Positions 1 to 8,648 of a stretch of DNA of 36,068 nucleotides are shown piece after piece. The translations under genes were made by a program, and so were the position numbers. Source of the stretch: Marmoricola sp. (GTDB lineage: Bacteria > Actinomycetota > Actinomycetes > Propionibacteriales > Nocardioidaceae); contig JAOPXK010000046.1 of NCBI GenBank assembly GCA_025965195.1, forward strand, positions 1-36,068, written 5' to 3'. The stretch's first letter is position 1, and each line of letters starts with the position of its first letter. The notes beneath the pieces are model-generated. The model was not told the DNA's origin, made no database searches, and worked only from the letters and a program-made list of their open reading frames with translations.

Positions 1-1
1 C

Positions 2-145
2 CCGCACGGATTCTGGTTCCTGGTCGACCACACCGGCACCCACCGGCTACCCGAACACCACGCCACCGCGATCCGCCCCCACCACGGCCCAGACTTCAGC
101 CCCCACGAACGCAACCTGACCCTCGCCATCATCCACACCACCTGA
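2..145 (+). CDS. C-terminal fragment of a probable DUF222/HNH endonuclease-type protein
   Basis: The first 47 codons in frame 2 read PHGFWFLVDHTGTHRLPEHH and onward, ending in TGA. The PHGxWFxVDxTGTH stretch resembles the extreme C-terminus of the DUF222 plus HNH nuclease proteins (13E12-repeat-like) that occur in many copies in Nocardioides-type actinobacteria. The N-terminus and both diagnostic domains lie outside the window, so the family call rests on the tail alone. It is followed by a GC-rich hairpin and then the SOS-controlled imuA promoter, which suggests it is a separate transcription unit. Confidence 0.55.
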   Translation, partial: PHGFWFLVDHTGTHRLPEHHATAIRPHHGPDFSPHERNLTLAIIHTT

Positions 146-156
146 GGCTCTCGACT

Positions 157-177
157 GCGCGTCGCCAACCGACGCGC
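157..177 (+). terminator. Terminator-like hairpin without U-tract
   Basis: A perfect 8-bp stem GCGCGTCG/CGACGCGC closes a 5-nt loop (CCAAC), 11 bases after the stop codon of the preceding gene. There is no T-run, which is common for actinobacterial terminators. Its left side also resembles the TCGACTGCGC variant of the scattered repeat family, so it could be a repeat relic doing the work of a terminator. Confidence 0.4.
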
Positions 178-212
178 TCAACCAAATCGGATGCCGCGAG
201 GACTTGCATCGT

Positions 213-228
213 TCGAACAAGTGTTCGA
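213..228 (+). promoter_or_regulatory. LexA SOS box of the imuA-imuB-dnaE2 operon
   Basis: The sequence TCGAAC-AAGT-GTTCGA is a perfect match to the mycobacterial/actinobacterial SOS box TCGAAC-N4-GTTCGA. It sits just upstream of imuA, as expected for a DNA-damage-inducible mutasome. An ATG at 191 lies upstream of the operator, so translation starting there would put the repressor site inside the gene. This argues for a start downstream of the box. Confidence 0.9.
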
Positions 229-238
229 TCATGGACAG

Positions 239-883
239 ATGTTGCTCTGCCCGCCCGAAAGCCTGCCCGCCGGTCCGGCAGTGGCTGTCGCCGACCTGCA
301 GAGCCTGATCCAGCGGCGCGAAGCGGCCGTGTCCACTCCGAAGGACACCTCGTCGTTGCCCGCGCACCCGGGCCTGGCCGCAGCGTTCCCGACCGGGCTT
401 CGAGCCGGTGTCGTCTACTCGCTGACGGGCTCGACCTCGATGGCCATGGCGATGCTGGCCGGGCCGTCGCGCAACGGCTCCTGGTGTGGCGTTGTCGGCC
501 TGCCCGACCTGGGGGTGGAAGCGGCTGTCGACTGGCAGGTGCGGCTCGACCGGCTGATCCTGGTGCCGGCGCCACCGCCGTTGCGCTGGATCACCGCAGT
601 GGCCGCGCTGGTCGAGATCGCCGACGTGGTGGTGGCGGCTCCGCCGAGCCGGCTGTCCGACGGCGATGCGGCCCGGCTGATGGCCAGGCTGCGCACCCGG
701 GGGGCGACCCTGGTCGTGACGGGGCCGTGGAAGCGGGCTGCCGCCGTCGTCCGCGCCACCACGACCGGCTGGGACGGCCTGGGTCAGGGCCACGGCTGCC
801 TGGTCCGGCAGCACCTCCGCCTCGACATCACCGAGCGACACCTGCAGCGCAGTGTCAGCCTCACCCTGCCGGGTGACCGATGA
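239..883 (+). CDS. imuA: ImuA-like mutasome accessory protein
   Basis: This 214-residue protein precedes imuB and dnaE2 and has the degenerate RecA-like layout of actinobacterial ImuA/ImuA': an N-terminal LQSLIQRRE helix, a hydrophobic strand-turn region (TSMAMAMLAGP, CGVVGLPDLGVEAA), then alternating hydrophobic strands. No intact Walker A motif is visible. In mycobacteria ImuA' is needed for DnaE2-dependent mutagenesis and binds ImuB. I place the start at ATG 239 because the reading frame extends upstream to ATG 191 but a perfect LexA box lies between the two. GTG codons at 281 and 329 are also possible. The stop overlaps the imuB start (ATGA), so translation is probably coupled. Confidence 0.75.
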   Translation: MLLCPPESLPAGPAVAVADLQSLIQRREAAVSTPKDTSSLPAHPGLAAAFPTGLRAGVVYSLTGSTSMAMAMLAGPSRNGSWCGVVGLPDLGVEAAVDWQVRLDRLILVPAPPPLRWITAVAALVEIADVVVAAPPSRLSDGDAARLMARLRTRGATLVVTGPWKRAAAVVRATTTGWDGLGQGHGCLVRQHLRLDITERHLQRSVSLTLPGDR

Positions 884-2526
884 GTGCGCCAGTGAGGTCT
901 CCAGCGAGGTCTCCAGTGAGGTTTCCGGTCCGGGTGCTGATGGTCTGGTGTCCAGGCTGGCCGATCCGTACGGCGCAGCTGGCCCAGGGCCAACCCGTCG
1001 ACGAGCCGCTGGCGCTGGTCAGCAAGGGGATCGTCGTCGCGTGCTCGGAGTCGGCGCTGAGCGAGGGCGTGACGATCGGGTTGCGAGTCCGGCAGGCCCA
1101 GCACCGCTGTCCCGACCTGACCGTGCTCCCGCACGACCCCGACCAGGAGGCGCGCGTCTTCGAGCCGGTGCTGCGGGCGATCGAGGACCGGGTTCCCGGG
1201 GTGCATCTCCTGCAACCCGGGCTGGCGGCGGTGCGGGCGAGTGGTGCCAGCCGGTTCTACGGCGGGGAGCAGATCGCCGTCGATGTACTGCTCGAGCACG
1301 TGCACGCACAGGGTGTGGCCGATGCACGGATCTCGGTGGCCGACGGGTTGTTCGCAGCCGAGCAGGCGGCGTACACAGCCTTGCCGGGGGAGTCGGTCAT
1401 CGTCCCGGTCGGTGAGTCGGCCCGGTTCCTCGCAGGGTTGTCGATCGACGTGTTCGAGGCGGGCGTCGACGCAGCCTTCTTCTCCGGGCGGATGCCAGGC
1501 CTGCTGCGCAAGCTGGGGATCCGCGACCTCGGCGCCCTCGCCGCGCTGCCCCGCGCGCAGGTGCACAACCGCTTCGGCGTGACCGGGCTCCGGGCTCATC
1601 AGCTCGCATCCGGTGAGGATGTGCCGACCCTGGTCGCACGGGCAGTGCCCAGGGAGCTGATCGCCCGCACCGTCTTCGAACCTTCCTGCGACCAGGTCGA
1701 GAACGTGATTGCCCTGTGCAGCAAGGAGATTGAGCAACTCGTCGGCACGCTCGTCGACTCGGCGCTGGTCTGCAACGAGATCCGTTGCCGGGTCCACGCC
1801 GACAGTGGTGCGATGCAGGAGCGGGTCTGGCGACACCCGTGGCAGTTCACCGCGGCCGACCTGCTGGACCGGATCCGCTGGCAGCTGCAGGACCTCGCCA
1901 TCCAGGGTCTCGACAAGCTCGACCACCGGGGGTGGTCTGACGACGAGTGCCTCAGCGATGGCGTCACCCTGGTCGAGGTCACGCCCGAATCGGTCGACGC
2001 GGCTGCCCACCATGCCGAAGGGCTCTGGGGTGACCGGCCAGATGAGCACGTCGTCCGCACGGTGACGCAACTGCAGCACCAGCTCGGCTACGACGGGGTG
2101 CTCACCTGCACGGTCGGCGGTGGCCGGCTGCTCAATGAGCGGAGGATCCTGCGGCCCTGGGGTGATGCGCTGCCCGATGCCAGGGAACGGCGCACCGAAC
2201 AGCCCTGGCCCGGAAGCCTGCCCGGCCCTGCCCCCGCGGCGGTCTTCACCCAGGCGCGGGTCATCGAGGTGCTCGCTGAGGCCGGTGAGCCCGTCACGGT
2301 CGGCAGTCGCGATGCCCTCTCCGGCACACCCACCTGGCTGTGCCTGAGCGGCACCCACCGCAGCCGGATCACTGCCTGGGCCGGACCCTGGCCGGTGCGG
2401 CAGCGCTGGTGGCGAACGGCAAAGCAGCAGCAGCTGAGCAGGTTCCAGCTCATCGACGAACAGACCCAGGCCTGGCTGGTGCTCACCGACGGCAGCCAGT
2501 GGTGGGCCGAGGCACGTTATGACTGA
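880..2526 (+). CDS. imuB: ImuB, Y-family polymerase-like mutasome scaffold
   Basis: This 548-residue protein has the UmuC/DinP-like fold seen in ImuB. The N-terminal strand (VLMVWCPGWP, about residues 18-27) replaces the acidic catalytic motif of active Y-family polymerases, so it should be non-catalytic. In mycobacteria ImuB links the beta clamp, ImuA' and DnaE2. I see no unambiguous clamp-binding QLxLF motif. The first 15 residues come from a 12-bp repeat (three copies), and residues about 343-350 (GLDKLDHR) come from an in-frame REP-like element. It is translationally coupled to imuA. The stop codon touches a second REP copy in the short gap before dnaE2. Confidence 0.85.
   Translation: MSAPVRSPARSPVRFPVRVLMVWCPGWPIRTAQLAQGQPVDEPLALVSKGIVVACSESALSEGVTIGLRVRQAQHRCPDLTVLPHDPDQEARVFEPVLRAIEDRVPGVHLLQPGLAAVRASGASRFYGGEQIAVDVLLEHVHAQGVADARISVADGLFAAEQAAYTALPGESVIVPVGESARFLAGLSIDVFEAGVDAAFFSGRMPGLLRKLGIRDLGALAALPRAQVHNRFGVTGLRAHQLASGEDVPTLVARAVPRELIARTVFEPSCDQVENVIALCSKEIEQLVGTLVDSALVCNEIRCRVHADSGAMQERVWRHPWQFTAADLLDRIRWQLQDLAIQGLDKLDHRGWSDDECLSDGVTLVEVTPESVDAAAHHAEGLWGDRPDEHVVRTVTQLQHQLGYDGVLTCTVGGGRLLNERRILRPWGDALPDARERRTEQPWPGSLPGPAPAAVFTQARVIEVLAEAGEPVTVGSRDALSGTPTWLCLSGTHRSRITAWAGPWPVRQRWWRTAKQQQLSRFQLIDEQTQAWLVLTDGSQWWAEARYD
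889..924 (+). repeat. 12-bp tandem repeat, three copies, at the start of imuB
   Basis: The unit CCAGTGAGGTCT occurs three times in a row: copy 2 differs at one base and copy 3 at one base. The period is a multiple of three, so the repeat adds four residues per copy (RSPA, RSPV, RFPV) before the conserved ImuB core, and copy number can change without a frameshift. Confidence 0.85.
1906..1929 (+). repeat. REP-like element inside imuB
   Basis: The core CTCGACAAGCTCGACCACC is shared, in either orientation, with copies at 2525, 10383, 22855, 26132, 26154 and 28855. Here it is read in frame as GLDKLDHRG between two conserved parts of ImuB, so the protein tolerates it as a surface insertion. Confidence 0.8.
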
Positions 2527-2548
2527 TCTCGACAAGCTCGATCACCGG
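2525..2548 (+). repeat. REP-like element in the imuB-dnaE2 gap
   Basis: The core CTCGACAAGCTCGATCACCGG differs from the imuB-internal copy by one base. It fills most of the 30-nt gap between imuB and dnaE2 and overlaps the imuB stop codon. It may affect mRNA folding between two genes that are otherwise tightly coupled. Confidence 0.8.
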
Positions 2549-2556
2549 AGTCTCTG

Positions 2557-5500
2557 ATGGGCTGGGACAACCCGCCGATCCCGTGGTCCCAGCTGGAGCA
2601 GGCGCTGTCGCGCGGCGTACGCCCAACCGTCCGGACCCAGCCCGCCGACGGCGGTGACGGGCCGGCCTTCTCCCGCAAGCGCGGGGCCTTTGTTCCGAGG
2701 GCATTGGATCAGCTTCAAACCGGTCAGGGCCCGGTGGTGCCCTACGCCGAGCTGCATGCCCACTCCCATTACAGCTTCCTCGACGGCGCCTCCTCGCCCG
2801 AGGACCTGGTCACCGAGGCGGTCCGGCAACGCCTGCACGGGATCGCGCTGACCGACCACGACGGGTTGTACGGCGTGGTGCGACTGGCCGAAGCCGCAGA
2901 GGGGTACTCAGCCGGGAGCAGGGGGATCACCACCTGTTTCGGCGCGGAGCTCTCTCTCGGGCTGAGCGCCCCACAGAACGGCATCGCCGACCCCGAGGGC
3001 AGCCACCTGCTGGTGCTCGCTCGCAAGCAGGAGGGTTATCGGCGACTGGCGAGTGCCCTCACCGAGGGCCATCTGGCTGCTGGCGCCGAGAAGGGTCGGC
3101 CGGTCTACGACCTCGGCATGTTGTCCGACCTCGCCGACGGTCACTGGCTGGTGCTCACCGGTTGCCGCAAGGGCAGCGTCCGGCAGGCGCTGGCCGCCGG
3201 CGGGGAACAGGCGGCCGTGCGTGAGGTGGAGCGACTCAAGGAGCTGTTCGGCCGCACCAATGTGCTGGTCGAGCTCACCGACCACGGCGACCCGGGGGAC
3301 AGTGCCCGCAACGACCTGCTTGCCCGGGTGGCCGTGACGGCCGGGGTGCCGCTGGTCGCGACCAACGCTGCCCACTACGCGCGACCCGAGCAGTTCCCGC
3401 TGGCGACCGCGCTGGCCGCCGTACGCTCCCGGCGGAGCCTGGAAGAGCTCGACGGCTGGCTGCCCGGCACCGACGGCGCCCACATCCGCAGCGGAGCCGA
3501 GATGGCGGCCAGGTTCGCCCGGTTCCCCGGTGCCGTCGAGCGCACCGTGGAGTACGCCGATGACCTCGGGTTCCCGCTGCGCTCGGCCACCCCGAAGCTG
3601 CCGAAGCAGGAGGTTCCGGAGGGCTACACCCCGATGACCTGGCTGCGGGAGCTGACCTGGGTGGGCGCGGAGACGCTCTATCCCGACCTGGATGACGACA
3701 CCAGGGCCCGGCTCGAGAAGGAGCTCAAGGTCATCGAGGCGAAGGACTTCCCGGGCTACTTCCTGATCGTGCACGACATCGTCCGGTTCGCCCGCGAACA
3801 AGGAATCCTCTGCCAGGGCAGGGGATCCGCTGCTGCATCTGCGGTCTGCTACGTCCTCGGGATCACCGTGATCGACCCGATCCACTACGGGCTGCCGTTC
3901 GAGCGGTTCCTCTCCGAGCTGCGCGAGGAGGCCCCCGACATCGACGTCGACTTCGACTCGGGCCGGCGCGAGGAGGTCATCCAGTACGTCTATGGCCGCT
4001 ACGGCCGGCGCAACGCTGCCCAGGTCGCGAACGTCGTCACCTATCGCCCGAAGAACGCCATCCGTGACATGGCGAAGGCGCTCGGTCACAGCCAGGGCCA
4101 GCAGGATGCCTGGTCACGACAGGTCGAGCGCTGGGGTGCCGACATCAGCAGCCAGGACCACGACATCCCGGCCGCCGTGACCGGGTTGGCGCAGCAGGTG
4201 CTGAGCTTCCCGCGCCATCTCGGCATCCACTCCGGCGGGATGGTGCTCACCGAGCGACCCGTCGGCGAGGTCTGCCCGATCGAGCACGCCCGGATGGAGG
4301 ACCGCACCGTCCTGCAATGGGACAAGGACGACTGTGCCTGGATGGGGCTGGTGAAGTTCGACCTGCTGGGGCTGGGGATGCTCGCCGCGCTGCAGCACAC
4401 CTTCGACCTGGTCGACCGGCATCTGGGCGAGACCTGGCGGATCGAGTCGGTTCCGCGCAGCGAACGCGGCGTCTACGACATGTTGTGCCGTGCGGACTCG
4501 ATCGGGGTCTTCCAGGTCGAGAGCCGGGCCCAGATTGGCACCCTGCCGCGGCTGCAGCCACGCAACTTCTACGACCTCGCAGTCGAGATCGCGCTGATCC
4601 GGCCGGGCCCGATCCAGGGCGGGGCGGTGCATCCCTACATCCGGCGGCGCACCGGCAAGGACGAGATCACCTACCCGCATCCGCTGCTCAAGCCGGTGCT
4701 GGAGCGGACCCTCGGCGTACCCCTCTTCCAGGAGCAGCTGATGCAGATGGCGACCAGTGTCGGCAACTGCACGACTGCCGACGCCGACCTGCTGCGCCGG
4801 GCGATGGGATCCAAGCGTGGGGTGGAGAAGATCGAGCGGCTCCGCTCGAAGCTGTACGCCGGCATGGAAGCCAACGGGATCGAGCCCGAGGTGTGCGACG
4901 AGATCTACAACAAGATCGAGGCGTTCGCGAACTTCGGCTTCGCGGAGTCACATGCGCTGAGCTTCGCCGTACTCGTCTATGCCAGCTCGTGGCTCAAGCT
5001 CCACTACCCGGCAGCGTTTCTCGCATCGTTGCTGCGCGCCCAGCCGATGGGCTTCTACTCACCGCAGACGCTGACCGGCGATGCCCGGCGCCATGGGGTG
5101 AAGGTGTTGCCGCCCGACATCCGGCTCTCCAACGTGTACGCCGACCTGGAGGGCGACCCTGAACGGAGTGGGATGGAGTCGTGCCTGCGCCACCATGCCG
5201 AGGAGACGACCGGGCTGTTCGACCCGTCGCTTCCGGCCGACTGGTCCAGGCATCGACGTGACGGCGGGCTCGCCGTACGCCTCGGGCTGGCGGACATCAA
5301 CAAGCTCGGTGAGACGGCCGCCGAGCGGATCATCGGTCAACGACAGACTGCCGGCCCCTATGAGGACCTGACCGATCTGGCGAGGCGGGCCGAGCTGGAC
5401 ACCGAGCAGATGGAGGCACTCTCGCTGTCGGGAGCGCTCGACAGTCTGGTCGGCTCGCGCCGCAACGCGTTGTGGCAGTCGGCGGTGGCGACGACTGCCC

Positions 5501-5970
5501 GGCCGACCCAGCTGGACGTGCGGGTGTCCTACCAGCCGCCGCTGCTGCCGTTCCTCAGCGCCGGTGAGGTGCTGATGCATGACCTGGTCGCGACCGGGAT
5601 CAGTCCGGACGACCACCCGATGCAACATTGCCGCGCAGAGCTGGAGGCCCTCGGCGTCCTCCGCATCGACCAGCTCGCCACTGTCGAGTCCGGGCGCCGG
5701 ATCCAGGTGGGCGGCGTGGTCACTCACCGGCAACGCCCGGCGACGGCCGGGGGAGTCACGTTCGTCAACCTCGAGGACGAGACCGGGATCCTCAACGTGA
5801 TCGCGACCCGCGGGATGTGGCACCGCTACCGGCGGATTGCCCGGACGTCACCGGCCCTGGTGGTCCGGGGCATCCTCGAGCGCTCGGAGGAAGGTGTCAC
5901 GAACCTTCTCGCCGACCGGTTCGAGCACCTCGCCATCGGCGTGGAGGTGACCTCGCGCGACTTCAAGTAG
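2557..5970 (+). CDS. dnaE2: DnaE2, error-prone DNA polymerase III alpha subunit
   Basis: This C-family polymerase of 1137 residues has the usual DnaE2 length. An N-terminal PHP domain starts at YAELHAHSHYSFLDGA (about residue 66) and continues with ALTDHDGLYG. The palm shows GRGSAAASAVCYVLG followed by the catalytic acidic motif PDIDVDFDS (residues about 460-468). The fingers contain VPLFQEQLMQMA and NFGFAESHALSFA, and a C-terminal OB-fold segment includes TFVNLEDETGILNVI. It carries out damage-induced translesion synthesis with ImuA and ImuB and is the last gene of the SOS operon. It converges with hsd4B across a short tandem repeat. Confidence 0.97.
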   Translation: MGWDNPPIPWSQLEQALSRGVRPTVRTQPADGGDGPAFSRKRGAFVPRALDQLQTGQGPVVPYAELHAHSHYSFLDGASSPEDLVTEAVRQRLHGIALTDHDGLYGVVRLAEAAEGYSAGSRGITTCFGAELSLGLSAPQNGIADPEGSHLLVLARKQEGYRRLASALTEGHLAAGAEKGRPVYDLGMLSDLADGHWLVLTGCRKGSVRQALAAGGEQAAVREVERLKELFGRTNVLVELTDHGDPGDSARNDLLARVAVTAGVPLVATNAAHYARPEQFPLATALAAVRSRRSLEELDGWLPGTDGAHIRSGAEMAARFARFPGAVERTVEYADDLGFPLRSATPKLPKQEVPEGYTPMTWLRELTWVGAETLYPDLDDDTRARLEKELKVIEAKDFPGYFLIVHDIVRFAREQGILCQGRGSAAASAVCYVLGITVIDPIHYGLPFERFLSELREEAPDIDVDFDSGRREEVIQYVYGRYGRRNAAQVANVVTYRPKNAIRDMAKALGHSQGQQDAWSRQVERWGADISSQDHDIPAAVTGLAQQVLSFPRHLGIHSGGMVLTERPVGEVCPIEHARMEDRTVLQWDKDDCAWMGLVKFDLLGLGMLAALQHTFDLVDRHLGETWRIESVPRSERGVYDMLCRADSIGVFQVESRAQIGTLPRLQPRNFYDLAVEIALIRPGPIQGGAVHPYIRRRTGKDEITYPHPLLKPVLERTLGVPLFQEQLMQMATSVGNCTTADADLLRRAMGSKRGVEKIERLRSKLYAGMEANGIEPEVCDEIYNKIEAFANFGFAESHALSFAVLVYASSWLKLHYPAAFLASLLRAQPMGFYSPQTLTGDARRHGVKVLPPDIRLSNVYADLEGDPERSGMESCLRHHAEETTGLFDPSLPADWSRHRRDGGLAVRLGLADINKLGETAAERIIGQRQTAGPYEDLTDLARRAELDTEQMEALSLSGALDSLVGSRRNALWQSAVATTARPTQLDVRVSYQPPLLPFLSAGEVLMHDLVATGISPDDHPMQHCRAELEALGVLRIDQLATVESGRRIQVGGVVTHRQRPATAGGVTFVNLEDETGILNVIATRGMWHRYRRIARTSPALVVRGILERSEEGVTNLLADRFEHLAIGVEVTSRDFK

Positions 5971-5973
5971 CAC

Positions 5974-5998
5974 TCAGGCCAGTCAGGCCAGTCAGGCC
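5974..5998 (+). repeat. 9-bp tandem repeat between convergent dnaE2 and hsd4B
   Basis: The unit TCAGGCCAG is present 2.8 times (5974, 5983, 5992) in the 21-bp gap after dnaE2. The last partial copy supplies the stop codon and final codons of hsd4B on the other strand. No strong hairpin terminator is visible here. Confidence 0.8.
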
Positions 5999-6873
5999 TT
6001 GGTCAGCACGCAGTCCGCGAGCACGGCCGCACCGTCGCGCTCACCCTCACCGGAGATGGTCGCCGACACCACGATCTGCTCACCGATGTCCCAGGCCCGC
6101 GTGCGGATCGTCTCGCCGGGGAAGATCACCCCGGCGAAGCGTGCCGAGAACCCGGCGACCTTGCCGGCATCGGAGTCGAGCAGCGCATCGGTGACCTCGC
6201 GCAGCACGATGCCGTAGGAGCAGAGTCCGTGCAGGATCGGCGCGGGAAAACCAGCAGTCTTCGCGAACGCCGGGTCGGCATGGAGCGGGTTCCGGTCGCC
6301 GCACAGCCGGTAGAGCATCGCCTGCTGCGGGGTGACGTCGTACGTCGTGTCGGCATCCGGCTCGCGATCGGGGATCTCGACGCTCGTAGAGGAGCCACGA
6401 TCACCACCCCAGCCGCCCTCACCCCTGACGAAGATCGACGAACGCGTCGTCCAGAGCGGTGTCCCGGACGGAGAGGTGGCGACACCTTCCTGCCAGATGA
6501 CCGCGGCCCGGGTCTTGTCCCAGACGTCGCTGATCCGGGTCTTCACGATCGCCTCGCCGCTGGTCGGCAGCGGACCGTGCACGACGATCTCCTGGCTGCC
6601 ATGGACGACCTGGCTCAGGTCGATGTCACAGCCCGGCAGGTCGAGTGGTGGGGGATCGGTCTCGTGGAAGGTCGGCGCGACGATGCCGAACGACGGCAAC
6701 ACCTGCAGGTCGGCGCCCTCGAGAGTATAGCGCAGCGCCTGCGGGTCGAGGTTCTCACCCTTCCTGGAGCCGGCGCCGAGGGCCAGGTGATAGAGCAGTA
6801 CGTCGCTCGAGGTCCAGGTGAACGACCGGTCGGGGAGCTCCGCCCCGATCGCCACGGACGGGTCGATCGGCAT
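5992..6873 (-). CDS. hsd4B: MaoC-type enoyl-CoA hydratase of steroid degradation (Hsd4B/Rv3538-like)
   Basis: This 293-residue double hot-dog protein matches Rv3538 (Hsd4B) from the N-terminus (MPIDPSVAIGAELP) to the C-terminus. The C-terminal hot-dog carries the hydratase-2 motif GDRNPLHADPAF followed by GFPAPILHGLCSYG, which supplies the Asp and His catalytic dyad. The N-terminal half is the CoA-binding, non-catalytic repeat. In mycobacteria this enzyme hydrates the enoyl-CoA of the sterol side chain. Its ATG overlaps the kstD stop (TGATG), so the two are co-transcribed from the KstR-controlled promoter upstream of kstD. The same pair (kstD-hsd4B) is adjacent in M. tuberculosis. Confidence 0.9.
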   Translation of the reverse strand: MPIDPSVAIGAELPDRSFTWTSSDVLLYHLALGAGSRKGENLDPQALRYTLEGADLQVLPSFGIVAPTFHETDPPPLDLPGCDIDLSQVVHGSQEIVVHGPLPTSGEAIVKTRISDVWDKTRAAVIWQEGVATSPSGTPLWTTRSSIFVRGEGGWGGDRGSSTSVEIPDREPDADTTYDVTPQQAMLYRLCGDRNPLHADPAFAKTAGFPAPILHGLCSYGIVLREVTDALLDSDAGKVAGFSARFAGVIFPGETIRTRAWDIGEQIVVSATISGEGERDGAAVLADCVLTKA

Positions 6874-8582
6874 CAGGCACTCTCCTGCTGGTGGGTCTGG
6901 ACTGCGCTCGACCGCCCGGAATCGCTCGACGCCGAGGCGGCGATGTGCTCGGCCGCGAGATACCCGAAGACGAGCGCCGGTCCGATGGTCGCGCCGGGTC
7001 CGGCGTAGGTCCGGCCCATCACTGCCGCGGACGCATTGCCCGCTGCATACAGGCCCTCGATCACCGAGCCGTCGGGACGGATCACCCGGGCATGTTCGTC
7101 GGTGAGCAGTCCACCCTTGGTGCCGAGGTCGCCGGGGACGATCTTGACGGCGTAGAACGGCCCGTGGTCCACGGCACCGACCGACGGGTTCGGCTTCACG
7201 GTCGGGTCGCCGTAGTAGCGGTCATAGGCGCTCTCGCCGCGGTGAAAGTCCTCGTCGACACCGGTGGCGGCGAAGCTGTTGAAGCGGGCGACGCTGGCTG
7301 CCAGCGCATCGGCCGGTACGTCGATCTCGGCCGCGAGGGCAGCGAGGCTGTCGGCCTTGTGGACGGCACCGTTCTGGTACCACTTGCCGGGGATCGGCTG
7401 GCGCGGACCGAGGCCGACGAACAGATAGCGGTTCCGATAGCGCTGGTCGACGATCATCCAGGCCGGCACGTGGGAGACCCCGGTCGCCTCACCCTGGTAG
7501 ATCTCATGGACCGCCTCGACATAGGGCAACGCTTCGTTCATGAAGCGCTTCCCGGCGCTGTTCACGATCATCGAACCCGGCAGGTTGCGCTCTGCCAGCG
7601 CGAACCAGGGCCCGCGGGCAAGCGGAATCGTTGGACCCCACCAGGCGTCGTCCATCAGGGCGATGTCCGCGCCGGCTGCGATGCCGGCCTCGATGCCGCC
7701 GCCGGTGTTGCTCGGCGCACCCGTGGTCCAGTCGGTGCCGATCGGCGCCTGCTGATACTTCTTCCGCATCTCCAGGTTGTGCTCGAAGCCGCCGCTGCCG
7801 AGGATCACGCCCCGACGGGCCCGGATCACCTCTTCCGAGCCGTCGTGCTGGACCTTGACACCGGTGACCCGGCCGTCCTCGATCAGCAGGCCGGTGAGCT
7901 CGGCGCCGTAGCGCACCGGGACTCCGGCATCCATCAGGCCCTTGCGCAGGCCGATCGCCAGCGCGTTGCCCATCGCATACATCTTGCGCTTGCGCAGGAT
8001 CGCGATGATCCGCTTGAGCGCGACGCCGAGGGCGACCCGCGGGCCCTTGAAGGTGCGCATGCCGAGGCTGAGCCAGCGGTAGTTCGCCTGGGTGACGATC
8101 AGGTTCGCGGGCGCCTTGCTGTACGGCGGATGCAGCCGGTCGAGCTCCGCGCCGAGGAAGCGGGCGTCCAGCGGCACCGGCTCGACGCTGCGGCCGGCGG
8201 GACGACCTCCCGGCGACTCGGGCAGGTAGTCGGAGTAGTCGGTGACCCAGGCGAAGCGCAGCGGGGTGTGGTCGCGGACGAAGTCCATCACCTCGGGACC
8301 ACGATCGATGAAGGTGTCACGCCGGATCTTGCTGGCGTGCTCGCCGACGATCGCGTCGAGGTAGGTCTTCGCCGCTTCCGGGGTGTCCTGCTGACGAGCC
8401 GCCTTGAGCGCATAGTTACCGGGGATCCAGACGCCGCCACCCGAGCGCGCGGTCGACCCACCGAAGTACTCGCTCTTCTCGATCAGCAGGGTGTCGAGAC
8501 CCTGGTGGGAAGCAGCGAGAGCGGCCGTCATCCCGGCGCCACCGGCACCCACGACGATCACATCGACAACGGTCGGATCCAA
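6873..8582 (-). CDS. kstD: 3-ketosteroid delta1-dehydrogenase
   Basis: This FAD flavoprotein of 569 residues introduces the C1-C2 double bond into 3-ketosteroid ring A, which leads to ring B opening. The N-terminal dinucleotide fold reads DVIVVGAGGAGM and ends LLIEKSEYFGGSTARSGGGVW. The C-terminal FAD/substrate block has GDLGTKGGL and GRTYAGPGATIGPALVFGYLA. I choose TTG 8582 as start because GGAGGA lies 4 nt upstream and the FAD motif then begins at residue 8, as in characterised KstDs. An upstream TTG at 8645 would abut the operator and has no ribosome binding site. The last residues (about GRSSAVQTHQQESA) derive partly from a REP-like element. Confidence 0.95.
   Translation of the reverse strand: MDPTVVDVIVVGAGGAGMTAALAASHQGLDTLLIEKSEYFGGSTARSGGGVWIPGNYALKAARQQDTPEAAKTYLDAIVGEHASKIRRDTFIDRGPEVMDFVRDHTPLRFAWVTDYSDYLPESPGGRPAGRSVEPVPLDARFLGAELDRLHPPYSKAPANLIVTQANYRWLSLGMRTFKGPRVALGVALKRIIAILRKRKMYAMGNALAIGLRKGLMDAGVPVRYGAELTGLLIEDGRVTGVKVQHDGSEEVIRARRGVILGSGGFEHNLEMRKKYQQAPIGTDWTTGAPSNTGGGIEAGIAAGADIALMDDAWWGPTIPLARGPWFALAERNLPGSMIVNSAGKRFMNEALPYVEAVHEIYQGEATGVSHVPAWMIVDQRYRNRYLFVGLGPRQPIPGKWYQNGAVHKADSLAALAAEIDVPADALAASVARFNSFAATGVDEDFHRGESAYDRYYGDPTVKPNPSVGAVDHGPFYAVKIVPGDLGTKGGLLTDEHARVIRPDGSVIEGLYAAGNASAAVMGRTYAGPGATIGPALVFGYLAAEHIAASASSDSGRSSAVQTHQQESA
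6894..6913 (-). repeat. REP-like element forming the kstD C-terminus
   Basis: The plus-strand sequence GGTCTGGACTGCGCTCGACC is a variant of the scattered repeat in which the central CTTGT/ACAAG is replaced by a GCGCAGTC/GACTGCGC core. It lies in frame in the last codons of kstD, after the conserved FAD block. Confidence 0.6.
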
Positions 8583-8586
8583 GACG

Positions 8587-8592
8587 TCCTCC
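8587..8592 (-). promoter_or_regulatory. Shine-Dalgarno GGAGGA that fixes the kstD start at TTG 8582
   Basis: On the minus strand GGAGGA is followed by CGTC and then TTG. It is the only strong ribosome binding site between the operator and the conserved FAD motif. Confidence 0.8.
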
Positions 8593-8648
8593 GGGCAGGC
8601 TGGATGCTCGATTTCACGCCCAAGCGGTGGGCCGTGCTTTCGCAAAAC

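Noticed and set aside
784-2535. Long minus-strand reading frame of 583 codons opposite imuB
   Set aside because: It is a shadow of imuB in GC-rich DNA, composed of low-complexity Arg/Gly/Pro/Asp-rich sequence with no domain, while imuB on the plus strand has clear family features.
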